A DNA stretch of 51,097 nt from Streptomyces bikiniensis (GTDB lineage Bacteria; Actinomycetota; Actinomycetes; Streptomycetales; Streptomycetaceae): NCBI GenBank assembly GCA_000716465.1, contig JNWL01000042.1, forward strand, positions 1 through 51,097, read 5' to 3'. A model generated the notes under the pieces. The model did no database searches. It was given only the letters and a program-made list of their open reading frames with translations, and had not been told where the DNA came from. The first letter of the stretch is position 1. Every line of letters starts with the position of its first letter. Of the stretch, positions 41,258 to 48,659 are shown piece after piece. Both the position numbers and the translations under genes were made by a program.

Positions 41258-42489
41258 CGTCCCGTCTCCGCCATCAGCGACGGCCGGATGTCCAGGTCGA
41301 AGGTGCGGGCGACGCGGAGGCCGTCGTTGTAGTCGATCTCGTACACGCGCTTGCCTCCGGGGTCGTTGAGGTAGGCCCGGCTCCTGTCGACCTCGATCAC
41401 CGGTGCCGTGGCCCCGTCGGTCGCGGGTTCGGGGGCCCCCTCCAGCAGAGGATCGGTGACCGTGGTCTCCTCGCCGTCGGCCATGTCGTAGCCGTGCAGG
41501 GCTCCGTCGGTCTCCAGGACGATCAGTGGGGAGCCTTCGCCGGCGGTGTTGGCGGCGACCACGGGACCGGTCTCCACCCGGGTCCAGTCGCGCTTGGTGA
41601 CGTCCAGGACCCAGACGGCGTCCTTGCCCGCGGGTGCGGTGAGCGTCGTGCCGCCCGGGCGGTACCGGAAGTCCGCTGCCCGCTCCGCCTTCGGTACGTC
41701 CTTGCCGTACGGGATCTTCTCGGCGGTGAAGGCGCCGTCGTCCTCGTACACCAGCAGCGCTCCGTCGGCGCACCCGAGGACGACGCCGCGGCGGGTGACC
41801 GCGTCGCCGCGCGGGCTCTCGCATGCGGCCGCCGGTACGGCGACCCGCTTGCCCGAGCGGTCGAGCACGGAGACCTTCGCCGGGCCGCCCCCGTCCCGCG
41901 TGAGAGCGATCAGGTGTTCCGCGTACGGCACCACCGGCCCCGCGTAGGTGCCGGGAAGCTCGTCGGGGGCGCCGATCACGCCCTTCTCCAACACGGCGCG
42001 GGGGTGGACGGCCGACTTTCCGTCCGCGTCCGTCACCACGGTCACACCGGCGTCACTGCGGATGCCGGCCACGGTGCCGCCCGGGAGTTCGCCCAGTTCC
42101 CGGATCTTCGCGCGGTAGTAGTGCACATGGTCTCCGTGGTCGACCATCCAGGCGCCGCTGTCGAGGACGTGGGTGCCGTTCGGGCCGTGGAGGTACCCGA
42201 AGCGGCCGTCCGTGGTGAGTGCGGTGACACCCGCACGGTGCGCGAGGTCCTGGAACTCGCCGGTGACCAGGTCCAGTACGCCGGTGTCGCCACTGCCGGT
42301 GTCGACGAGGACGAGCCGCGACTGCTGCTCGGCCGACTCGGTGGCTCCCTCGACATGGCCGTGCGGAGCGGCGGCGGGAGGGGATCCCGCCGGCTGCCCT
42401 GAGTCGTCGGCGCCTGCGCAGCCCGCGGTCAGCAGGGCCATGGCCAGCAGGGCCGACGCCGTGGCGGTGACGTGTGTTCGGACGTGCAT
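41254..42489 (-). CDS. second AztD-like zinc chaperone lipoprotein
   Basis: The 411-residue lipoprotein (lipobox LLTAGC, Cys near residue 24) is followed by PHGHVEGATE and the zinc-site-like GAWMVDHGDHVHYYRAK typical of AztD. Propeller-like repeats fill the rest (VLGCADGALLVYED, VVLETDGALHGYDM style). It is a distant paralogue of the aztD product at 39001-40200, and the two genes flank aztC, suggesting two chaperones feeding one receptor. It starts 11 bp after aztB. Confidence 0.8.
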   Translation of the reverse strand: MHVRTHVTATASALLAMALLTAGCAGADDSGQPAGSPPAAAPHGHVEGATESAEQQSRLVLVDTGSGDTGVLDLVTGEFQDLAHRAGVTALTTDGRFGYLHGPNGTHVLDSGAWMVDHGDHVHYYRAKIRELGELPGGTVAGIRSDAGVTVVTDADGKSAVHPRAVLEKGVIGAPDELPGTYAGPVVPYAEHLIALTRDGGGPAKVSVLDRSGKRVAVPAAACESPRGDAVTRRGVVLGCADGALLVYEDDGAFTAEKIPYGKDVPKAERAADFRYRPGGTTLTAPAGKDAVWVLDVTKRDWTRVETGPVVAANTAGEGSPLIVLETDGALHGYDMADGEETTVTDPLLEGAPEPATDGATAPVIEVDRSRAYLNDPGGKRVYEIDYNDGLRVARTFDLDIRPSLMAETGR

Positions 42490-42500
42490 GGGTGTTCGCC

Positions 42501-43397
42501 TCAGGCTTCGTTCGGTCGGGTCGCGGGGGCGTTCGTGGTGCTTGCGGAAGGAGGCGTGGGGAGTTCCACGCGGTGCGCACGGCGTCGGCGGTGGACTGCG
42601 GATGCCAGGCGGGACAGGAAGAAGAGGCTGACGGCGAGGGCCGAGACCGTCGCGCCCGCGGCGGTGCGCGCATGCCAGGAGATCAGCAGTCCTCCGAAGG
42701 TGGCGAGGGAACCGAGGGCTGCCGCGAGGAGCATCACGCCTCGCACGCCGCGCGCCCAGGGCAGGGCCGCCGCCGGCGGGGCGATCAGCAGGCCGAGGAC
42801 CAGCAGGGTCCCCACGATGTGGAAGGAGGCGACGATGGCCAGGGCCAGCAGTCCGAGGAGCACGGTGTGTGCGAGCCGGGGACGCAGCCCGAGCGTCTGG
42901 GCCTTGCGCTCGTCGAACGCCAGGGCCAGGAAGGCCCGGTGGCCGAACGTCGCGATGCCCAGCGCGAGCAGCAGCGCCGCCGCCAGAAGCACCAGGTCGC
43001 CCTCGCGCACCGCGAGTACGTCACCGAAGAGGAACCCGGTCAGATCGACCGCGAACGACTGGGACCGCGACACGATGATGACGCCGAGGGAGAGCATGCC
43101 GACGAAGAGCAGGCCGATCCCGGTGTCCTGGGACAGCCGCGGAGCGCGGCCGAGTGCGGTGACGCCTGCCGTCATGACAGCCGCGCTCACCAGCGCTCCC
43201 AGCAGCAGGTTGCCTCCGAGCAGCGCGGCGACCGCGACTCCGGGCAGGAGACCGTGGGACATGGCGTCGCCGAGGAAGGCCATTCCCCGCAGCACCACCC
43301 ACGTCCCCGCGAGGGCGCAGATGGCCGAGACCAGGATCCCGGCCCACAGGGCCCGCTGCACGAAGGTCACCTCGAACGGCGCCGTCAACCACTCCAT
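42501..43397 (-). CDS. aztB: zinc ABC importer permease AztB-like
   Basis: The 298-residue ABC-3 permease has eight or nine hydrophobic helices, the family sequence FVQRALWAGILVSAICALAG near the start, LGDAMSHGLLPGVAVAALLG, and a coupling-loop region LAFDERKAQTLGLRPR. The C-terminus ends in a basic tail (VHRRRRAHRVE). No Shine-Dalgarno site is present, and a minus-strand TATAGT sits 8 nt upstream of the ATG, so the transcript may be leaderless. It is divergent from aztA. Confidence 0.9.
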   Translation of the reverse strand: MEWLTAPFEVTFVQRALWAGILVSAICALAGTWVVLRGMAFLGDAMSHGLLPGVAVAALLGGNLLLGALVSAAVMTAGVTALGRAPRLSQDTGIGLLFVGMLSLGVIIVSRSQSFAVDLTGFLFGDVLAVREGDLVLLAAALLLALGIATFGHRAFLALAFDERKAQTLGLRPRLAHTVLLGLLALAIVASFHIVGTLLVLGLLIAPPAAALPWARGVRGVMLLAAALGSLATFGGLLISWHARTAAGATVSALAVSLFFLSRLASAVHRRRRAHRVELPTPPSASTTNAPATRPNEA

Positions 43398-43405
43398 ACG
43401 AAGAA

Positions 43406-43421
43406 ACTATAATGACAATCA
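43406..43421. promoter_or_regulatory. bidirectional aztA/aztB promoter with Zur box 5
   Basis: TATAAT (43408-43413, plus) and TATAGT (43411-43406, minus) overlap. TATAAT is 7 nt before the aztA ATG at 43421; TATAGT is 8 nt before the aztB ATG. CTATAATGACAATCA (43407-43421) matches the Zur consensus, so one operator would shut both genes. Confidence 0.65.
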
Positions 43422-44155
43422 TGTTCAACAAAATCCATGCCGACGGCCAGGCTCACGCGAAGCGGAACCCCTGCATCCGGCTCACCGACCTCGAAGCCGG
43501 CTACCCGGGCAGACCCGTGCTGCACCAAGTCACCCTGGATATAACGGCGTTGACCATGACCGCGCTCGTCGGACCGAACGGGAGCGGGAAGTCCACCCTG
43601 CTCGGCGTCCTCGCCGGTGTGATACCGGCCACATCGGGACAGGTCTGGCGCTCCGAAGGGCGCCCGCCCGCGTTCGTACCCCAGCGCACCGCTGTCGGGG
43701 ACTCCCTGCCGCTGACGGTGCGAGGCACCGTGGAGATGGGACGCTGGGGCCAGCGAGGTCTGTGGCACGGGCAGAGTCGCCAGGACCGGGCGGTGGTCGA
43801 CTCCGCCATGGACCGCACGGCCGTGGGCGACCTCGCCACCCGCCAGCTCGGCGAGCTGTCGGGCGGTCAGCGCCAGCGCGTCCTGATCGCCCAGGGCCTC
43901 GCCCAGCAGTCCGGCCTCCTGCTCCTCGACGAGCCGACGACAGGACTCGACCCCGCGTCCCGCGAGCGGATCGCGACCCTGCTGGCGGGACTGGTCGCCG
44001 ACGGCACCACCGTCGTCCAGGCCACGCACGACCTGGAGGCAGCCCGCGCGGCCGATACCTGTCTCCTCCTCGCCGAGGGGCGACTGGTCGGCCGGGGAGC
44101 CCCCGGGGACGTACTCACCGACGACGTCCTCGCACGTGCCTGGCGGCCCGCCTGA
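43421..44155 (+). CDS. aztA: zinc ABC importer ATPase AztA-like
   Basis: This 244-residue ABC ATPase has Walker A GPNGSGKS, Q-loop FVPQRTAV, signature LSGGQRQR, Walker B LLLLDEPTTGLD and switch VQATHDLE. The ATG at 43421 is preferred to that at 43412 because the latter lies inside the TATAAT -10 element. A transcript starting at A43421 would be leaderless, consistent with no Shine-Dalgarno site. It powers the AztB channel encoded on the other strand. Confidence 0.88.
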   Translation: MFNKIHADGQAHAKRNPCIRLTDLEAGYPGRPVLHQVTLDITALTMTALVGPNGSGKSTLLGVLAGVIPATSGQVWRSEGRPPAFVPQRTAVGDSLPLTVRGTVEMGRWGQRGLWHGQSRQDRAVVDSAMDRTAVGDLATRQLGELSGGQRQRVLIAQGLAQQSGLLLLDEPTTGLDPASRERIATLLAGLVADGTTVVQATHDLEAARAADTCLLLAEGRLVGRGAPGDVLTDDVLARAWRPA

Positions 44156-44165
44156 GGACGGGCCG
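44144..44165. terminator. hairpin across the aztA stop
   Basis: CGGCCCG (44144-44150) pairs with CGGGCCG (44159-44165) over an 8-nt loop between convergent aztA and the methyltransferase. Confidence 0.5.
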
Positions 44166-44171
44166 AGCCGG

Positions 44172-44939
44172 TCAGTCCTTCATGGCCACGAGCACGCAGC
44201 TGTCCCCCACCTGCCACACCGGCGCGACATGACGGAATCCCGCCTCGCTCAGCAGTTCCGCGTGCCGGTGGACCGGCAGATGATGGTTGGCGGCATCGGC
44301 ACCGGCCAGGGGACGGCCCCGCCCCCGGCGTTCGAAGAAGTCCGCCAGTTCGGGGTCGGCCGCGGCCGCCAGCCACCAGGACTCCCAGTCCTCGTCACGG
44401 TGGCCGCCCGCCCGCTCCGCCCGGCAGCGCCCCACATGGGCGGTCAGATGGGAGCAGGGCCCGAGGTCCGGAGGGAAGTGGTCCCCGTTCACCAGCGCCC
44501 CGCCGGGACCGAGGAGGGCCGCGAGACTGCGGTAGGTCTCCAGCAGGACGGGGGCGGGCAGACAGTGCAGGGCGGTCGTCGAAACGGCGACGTCAGGACC
44601 GCGGCGCAGCCGGAGGGAGTCGGTCCAGCCCTCCTCTCCGATCACCGCCTCCACGAAGCGGGCGGCGCCCCCGTGGTGGGCGCGCCCCAGTTCCAGCAGC
44701 ACGGGATCCATGTCGACCGCGACGATCTCCGCGTCCGGCAGGCGGCGGGCCAGCCGGGCGGACAGGGAGCCGGGTCCGCAGCCCAGGTCGAGCAGGAGCG
44801 GCCGGCTGCGGCCGGCGCAGACGTGCTCCACGACATCGGAGATCACGGTGAACCGCTCCTCGCGCTCCACCGCGTACCGCTGCTGCTGCCGCTCCCAGCG
44901 CTCCACCCACGTTCTGGCCGCTGCCGTGCTCACGCCCAT
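44172..44939 (-). CDS. class I SAM methyltransferase, paralogue of the operon enzyme
   Basis: This 255-residue methyltransferase is the same length as the product of 15235-16002 and similar throughout: QQQRYAVEREERF, LLDLGCGPGSLSARLA (motif I), AVSTTALHCLPAP and the C-terminal GDSCVLVAMKD versus GHSCVLAAVRD. The ATG at 44939 gives a matching N-terminus; a GTG at 44969 is less likely. A Zur box lies just upstream at 44998-45012 and relics of three biosynthetic genes lie beyond it, so this is the surviving intact gene of a decayed second cluster. Confidence 0.82.
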   Translation of the reverse strand: MGVSTAAARTWVERWERQQQRYAVEREERFTVISDVVEHVCAGRSRPLLLDLGCGPGSLSARLARRLPDAEIVAVDMDPVLLELGRAHHGGAARFVEAVIGEEGWTDSLRLRRGPDVAVSTTALHCLPAPVLLETYRSLAALLGPGGALVNGDHFPPDLGPCSHLTAHVGRCRAERAGGHRDEDWESWWLAAAADPELADFFERRGRGRPLAGADAANHHLPVHRHAELLSEAGFRHVAPVWQVGDSCVLVAMKD

Positions 44940-44997
44940 GCGGTCATGCCACCTCTCCCGTCCGGTCACCTGCCACTCATCACGCTCAGCGTACAGA

Positions 44998-45012
44998 TGG
45001 AAACGGTTATCA
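44998..45012 (-). promoter_or_regulatory. Zur box 6, upstream of the methyltransferase paralogue
   Basis: TGGAAACGGTTATCA fits the window consensus and lies 59 bp upstream of the 44939 start codon. It separates the live methyltransferase from the relic region. Confidence 0.65.
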
Positions 45013-45042
45013 GTAGCCTTATGCCCGGTGGAGTCGCCGGCA

Positions 45043-45189
45043 TCACCCCGATGAAGCGAGGACCGTCAGCAGTCGGCCGATCTCCTCGTCGGCGCTGCAC
45101 GCGTGCAGGCCGACGCGTACGAACCGTCCTTCCCGCCGGTTCCCTCCGGCACAGGTCGTCGGCACGGACCATGAAGCCGTGACTGAAGA
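45043..45189 (-). pseudogene. relic of a SufS-like class V PLP enzyme (C-terminus)
   Basis: SHGFMVRADDLC, then in a shifted frame RFVRVGLHACSADEEIGRLL, corresponds to SHGLMVRADSHC and VRVSLHLYNTADDIDHLL of the intact enzyme at 19811-21037. Only about 50 C-terminal residues survive and the stop is close to the native one. Confidence 0.8.
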
Positions 45190-45337
45190 GGGTCCGGCGG
45201 TCACCACCCTCCAACTCGGCGTCGGCGGACGCCAGATGGCGGACGGCTCCCCGGTACGCGGCGCCACCGGTCGACCCGGACAGCAACCCGCAGCGCCGGA
45301 TGAGCGTCACCATGCCGTCGATGGCCTCCTCGTCGCC
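45190..45337 (-). pseudogene. relic of the cysteine-synthase-like enzyme (internal fragment)
   Basis: DEEAIDGMVTLIRRCGLLSG with STGGAAYRGAVRHLASADAE matches DEAIDGMLTLVRRCGMLAG and PTGGAAYFGAVRHLRAVDAQ of the intact protein encoded at 21039-22355. The PLP-lysine region and the rhodanese domain are deleted. It is joined directly to the class V relic. Confidence 0.82.
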
Positions 45338-45339
45338 CA

Positions 45340-45895
45340 CCGCTCCCACGCGCCGGCATCGGCGACGCTGCCCAGGCCGAACCCGCCGCTGACGTCGATG
45401 GCGTACGGCTGAGACCTCTCGCCCGGCACTCGTCCCTCTGCAGCACACAGCGTTCCGGCGCCCTGGCCTTCTCCTCCAGAGGTGCGGGAGGCGCTGGAGC
45501 GGCACCGCGACGCCGTCGAGCCGACCGGACTGGCGTACGACCTGGACACCACCGCGCACCGGTCGCCATCACCCGATCACCCGTGAACCCGCAGCTCAAC
45601 GCATGCCGCAGCTCCTCCAGAGAGGCCACGTCGATCCCCACGGCGCGCCGGCATCGCAGGCGGCCGGCCGCCGCACCAGAGCGCTGGACCGGTTCGCCCT
45701 GTGCGCGAAGTGCACCCGGCCGGAAAGGTGGTGACGCCGGCAGACGGACCGGAAGCGGTCGGCGTTCTCCGCGACGACCTCCGGCAGCAGCACGTTCAGC
45801 GGCGATCCCAGCGCGTGCAGGAACGGCCCGTCCCGAAGGAGCGAGGCGAGTTCCGCAGCCACCCGCGGCCGCGGGTACAGCGGCTCCGCGTCCAC
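45340..45895 (-). pseudogene. relic of the PLP decarboxylase, with a deletion and an inverted piece
   Basis: It starts like the intact gene at a GTG (45895): AELASLLRDGPFLHALGSP, VHFAHRANRSSALVRR, then by frameshift GIDVASLEELRHALSCGF, GDRVMATG. About 70 residues are missing. A piece matching LEKHRDSTELTGVAYHLDT is on the opposite strand (45482-45562). Minus-strand homology resumes with LEEKARAPERCV and AIDVSGGFG. Confidence 0.85.
45482..45562 (+). other. inverted fragment inside the decarboxylase relic
   Basis: Plus-strand reading gives LERHRDAVEPTGLAYDLDTT, homologous to LEKHRDSTELTGVAYHLDTI of the intact minus-strand decarboxylase. Flanking relic pieces on both sides read on the minus strand, so about 80 bp has inverted in place. 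Confidence 0.75.
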
Positions 45896-46093
45896 CAAGC
45901 CCGCTGGCCCACCGGTCGCCGCCCCGGCTTCACGATGCCCGCTCCCCCGCAGTCGTGCCCCGGGTCCAGGTGCCGCCAAGGCCGGAGAGCCCGATAAGGC
46001 GGAAAGCAACTACTCATCCCGCGCCACGGGTTGGCGCCGCGGGCAACACCCCGCGCTTCTCGGTCCCGTCTCCGGGGCGCCATGGTATAAAAA

Positions 46094-46108
46094 TGGGAAC
46101 CATTTTCA
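46094..46108. promoter_or_regulatory. Zur box 7, divergent operator
   Basis: Minus-strand TGAAAATGGTTCCCA is among the best matches to the consensus; AAAATGG and CCATTTT form perfect 7-bp arms (46090-46106). A plus-strand TATAAA at 46086-46091 could be the -10 for the small ORF and COG0523-like gene. The other side faces the relic cluster, whose promoter it may once have been. Confidence 0.75.
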
Positions 46109-46120
46109 TTAGGGGCATCG

Positions 46121-46294
46121 ATGCACGATACCGAACACGACACGGCGGGCCGCGGACGCTCCCGCCCCTCCACCCGCAGCAGCCGCGCCGCGCGCGGCGA
46201 ACGGACAGACAAGGCCGCCCGTCGCATGCCGCGTGCCGCATGCCGGCCGGGCCGGCACACCACCACGCGCCCCGGGCGCGCTCGGGGCCTGTGA
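46121..46294 (+). CDS. candidate small basic protein upstream of a CobW_C gene
   Basis: This is a 57-codon frame starting MHDTEHDTAGRGRSRP with AGGGG 5 nt upstream of the ATG, directly behind Zur box 7. It is rich in Arg, Thr and Ser. Its TGA shares one base with the next ATG (TGATG), so it may be a translated leader or real protein coupled to the COG0523-like gene. I recognise no family; it is not bL36 or another known ribosomal protein. Confidence 0.4.
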   Translation: MHDTEHDTAGRGRSRPSTRSSRAARGERTDKAARRMPRAACRPGRHTTTRPGRARGL

Positions 46295-47493
46295 TGCCGG
46301 CCGACAGCCCCAAGGGGGTGTTGAGCGTCGTGGTCGGCAATACGCCCGGGATACGCGGCGAGCTCGTCGCCCAGCTCCAGCGGACCCATCCGGAGTCGCT
46401 CGCCCTCTCCGTGTCCGTACAGGAGAGCACCTCCGGCCACTACCCCGTGGTCCAGCGCATGATGACCACGGCCGACGGGCGCCCGACCGCCACGGCGACC
46501 ATGGGCGCGACCGGCGACCCGGCGATCATCCTCCGGCAGGACCTGGTCTCGCTCCGGCGGGCGCGGAAGTCCGTTCACGTCATCCTGGCCCTGCCCGAAC
46601 ACCTCGACCCCCTGCCCTTCCTGCTGGACCTCTGGCGCTCCCGCGTGGGGGCCGACAACCTGGAGGACCACTACGACCCCGCTCTCGTCCTCGCGGGCGT
46701 CACGGCGGGCACCCTGCTGGCGGACATCGGGTGCGTGCACCGGGCGGTTCGCGTCTGGAGCGGTGGCGGACACAGCGAACCGCTCACCCCGGCCGAGATC
46801 GCCGCCCGCCAGGTGGAGGCGGCCGACGCGGTCGTCCTCGCGGGCGCCCCGACGGAGAGCGGAGCGGAGACCCAGGAGGCCGCCACGCTCCTCCGTCACC
46901 TCAACCCCCGCGCCGGCATGGTCACCCTCGACCGGGTCATCGCCCGGCAGCCGGCGTCCGGCCGGGTCCTCGCCCGCGCACAGGCGCACGCGCCCATGCG
47001 TGCCCAGTGGGAGGCCCGGCTGGACCCGACGGGCTCTCCCTACGCGGCCCCGGAACCCGGCCCGAACGTCTCCACGGTCGTCTGGCGGGCCCGCAGGCCG
47101 CTTCATCCGGGGCGCCTCGCCGACGCGCTGGGCGAGGTCATGCTCGGCGTACTGCGCAGCCGCGGCCATCTCTGGCTCGCCAGCCGGCCCGACGCGGTCG
47201 TCACCTGGCGCTCGGCAGGCGGCCACCTGGAGATCATCGAGGCGGACCGGTGGCTGGAGGCCCACGCCTCACCGGCCTGGGAGGCCGCCTCTCCACAGCG
47301 CCGCACCCTGGCCTGCTGGTTCTGGGACGACCGGTACGGCGAGCGGCGCAACGAGATCGCCTTCACGGGCACAGGTCTGGACGCCGACCGCATCACCGGC
47401 GCGCTGGACGGCGCGCTGCTCGACGAGACCGAGGTGGCCCTCGGACGTGAGAGCTGGAGCCGCTGGCACGACCCCCTGCTCGGGAACGCATGA
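46294..47493 (+). CDS. COG0523-like protein without GTPase motifs
   Basis: The 399-residue protein has a clear CobW C-terminal domain (TVVWRARRPLHPGRLADAL, GHLWLASRPDAVVTWRSAGG, WSRWHDPLL), but the N-terminal half has lost the P-loop (VVGNTPGIRGEL instead of GxxGxGKT), the CxCC metal site and NKxD. It cannot be a normal GTPase. Position behind a Zur box suggests a zinc-starvation role, perhaps as a partner of the intact COG0523 enzyme. Confidence 0.75.
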   Translation: MPADSPKGVLSVVVGNTPGIRGELVAQLQRTHPESLALSVSVQESTSGHYPVVQRMMTTADGRPTATATMGATGDPAIILRQDLVSLRRARKSVHVILALPEHLDPLPFLLDLWRSRVGADNLEDHYDPALVLAGVTAGTLLADIGCVHRAVRVWSGGGHSEPLTPAEIAARQVEAADAVVLAGAPTESGAETQEAATLLRHLNPRAGMVTLDRVIARQPASGRVLARAQAHAPMRAQWEARLDPTGSPYAAPEPGPNVSTVVWRARRPLHPGRLADALGEVMLGVLRSRGHLWLASRPDAVVTWRSAGGHLEIIEADRWLEAHASPAWEAASPQRRTLACWFWDDRYGERRNEIAFTGTGLDADRITGALDGALLDETEVALGRESWSRWHDPLLGNA

Positions 47494-47558
47494 GCCCCCT
47501 GCCGAGGCGGGCGCACCGGAATCCCGTGCGCGTCGGCCGGAACCGCACGGGAACGAGC

Positions 47559-47588
47559 GGGCCCACACCCCGCCGGAGGTGTGGGCCC
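47559..47588. terminator. bidirectional terminator
   Basis: GGGCCCACACC (47559-47569) and GGTGTGGGCCC (47578-47588) form an 11-bp stem with an 8-nt loop between the convergent COG0523-like and rpsN2 genes. Confidence 0.75.
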
Positions 47589-47608
47589 AGTCGGATCCGC
47601 CGTGACCG

Positions 47609-47914
47609 CTACCAGGAGGACTTGGTGACTCCGGGGAGGAATCCGGCGTGCGCCTGCTCCCGCATCCGGACGCGCGAGAGCCCGAACTTCCGCAGGTGGC
47701 CGCGGGGACGACCGTCGACGCTGTCGCGGTTGCGCACCCGGGTGGCGCTCGCGTTACGAGGCTGCCTGCGCAGCTCCGCCAGGGCCTCGGCTCGCTGCTC
47801 CTCCGACGAGGACGGCCTGCGGATGATCTCCTTCAGCTCGGCCCGGCGGGCCGCGTAACGCTCGACGATCGCCTTGCGCTTCTCGTTCTGCGCGATCTTG
47901 CTCTTCTTGGCCAT
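47609..47914 (-). CDS. rpsN2: alternative (zinc-free) ribosomal protein uS14
   Basis: The 101-residue uS14 is of the long, cysteine-free type: [20 protein letters not shown] at the start and [20 protein letters not shown] with RMREQAHAG at the end. The CxxC zinc site of the short form is absent. Its ATG shares one base with the rpmB2 stop (TGATG), so the two are co-translated. It replaces the zinc-binding uS14 when zinc is scarce. Confidence 0.95.
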   Translation of the reverse strand: MAKKSKIAQNEKRKAIVERYAARRAELKEIIRRPSSSEEQRAEALAELRRQPRNASATRVRNRDSVDGRPRGHLRKFGLSRVRMREQAHAGFLPGVTKSSW

Positions 47915-48150
47915 CAGACCTTCACTCCCCGGGCGCGGATACGGGCCACCGCGGCCTCGATGCCGATGCTGTCGACCGTCTTGATCGCCTTCGTGCTCAG
48001 CGTCAGCCGGACGTACCGGCCCTCGCTGGGCAGCCAGTAGCGCTTGCGCTGGATGTTGGGGTCGAAGCGGCGGGAGGTCCGCCGGTGCGAGTGGGAGATG
48101 GTGTTGCCGAAGCCCGGCTTGGCGCCGGTCAGCTGGCAGTGGGCGGACAA
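47914..48150 (-). CDS. rpmB2: alternative ribosomal protein bL28
   Basis: The 78-residue bL28 begins with a TTG start: [20 protein letters not shown], followed by [19 protein letters not shown]. Zinc-binding Cys pairs of the C-plus form are lacking; only one Cys remains. AGGTAG lies about 8 nt upstream of the TTG. It is the first gene of the rpmB2-rpsN2 unit, divergent from rpmG2 across Zur box 8. Confidence 0.94.
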   Translation of the reverse strand: MSAHCQLTGAKPGFGNTISHSHRRTSRRFDPNIQRKRYWLPSEGRYVRLTLSTKAIKTVDSIGIEAAVARIRARGVKV

Positions 48151-48183
48151 GGTGCTACCTGCTCTCTGGACGGAGACGGCTAT

Positions 48184-48210
48184 TGGAAACGATTTCCATT
48201 CCCTTATAGT
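48184..48210. promoter_or_regulatory. divergent rpmB2/rpmG2 promoter with Zur box 8
   Basis: TGGAAACGATTTCCA (48184-48198) has perfect 6-bp arms. TATAGT (48205-48210) is a -10 only 6 nt before the rpmG2 ATG, so rpmG2 is probably leaderless. One operator would control both divergent ribosomal units. Confidence 0.8.
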
Positions 48211-48216
48211 AGCGGC

Positions 48217-48381
48217 ATGGCACGCAACGAGGTACGCCCGATCATCAAGCTCCGCTCCACCGCCGGAACCGGCTACACCTACGTCACCCGCAAGAACCGC
48301 CGCAACGACCCCGACCGCATGGTCCTGCGCAAGTACGACCCCCTCGTCCGGCGCCACGTCGACTTCCGCGAAGAGCGCTGA
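48217..48381 (+). CDS. rpmG2: alternative (zinc-free) ribosomal protein bL33
   Basis: The 54-residue bL33, [20 protein letters not shown] then [20 protein letters not shown], has no cysteine, whereas zinc-holding bL33 has two CxxC pairs. No Shine-Dalgarno site; a -10 element 6 nt upstream suggests a leaderless mRNA. It heads a plus-strand unit with rpmE2, a COG0523-like gene and rpsR2. Confidence 0.95.
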   Translation: MARNEVRPIIKLRSTAGTGYTYVTRKNRRNDPDRMVLRKYDPLVRRHVDFREER

Positions 48382-48410
48382 CCCAGCCCCTCCCACCCGA
48401 AGGACACCCC

Positions 48411-48659
48411 ATGAAGCCCGGAATCCACCCCGCCTACGGCCCCGTCGTCTTCCGCGACAAGGCCGCGAACCACGCCTTCCTCACCAGCTCCACCATGACC
48501 AGCGACAAGACCGTCGAATGGGAGGACGGCAACACCTACCCCGTCGTCGACGTCGAGATCTCCAGCGTCAGCCACCCCTTCTACACCGGCACCGCCCGCG
48601 TCCTGGACACCGCCGGACGCGTCGAGCGCTTCGAACGCCGCTACGGAGGCCGCAAGTGA
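48411..48659 (+). CDS. rpmE2: alternative (zinc-free) ribosomal protein bL31 type B
   Basis: This 82-residue bL31[21 protein letters not shown] with [15 protein letters not shown] and [20 protein letters not shown], lacks the cysteine pair of type A. AAGGAC precedes the ATG. Its stop overlaps the next gene start as GTGA. In zinc-starved cells YtiA/bL31B displaces the zinc form, releasing zinc. Confidence 0.96.
   Translation: MKPGIHPAYGPVVFRDKAANHAFLTSSTMTSDKTVEWEDGNTYPVVDVEISSVSHPFYTGTARVLDTAGRVERFERRYGGRK

Noticed and set aside
45596..46009. Intact short gene similar to a decarboxylase
   Set aside because: The frame holds only the N-terminal homology and continues out of frame; it is part of the relic.
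46121..46294. bL36 or another alternative ribosomal protein
   Set aside because: The sequence does not show the bL36 KVRxS start or any ribosomal signature.
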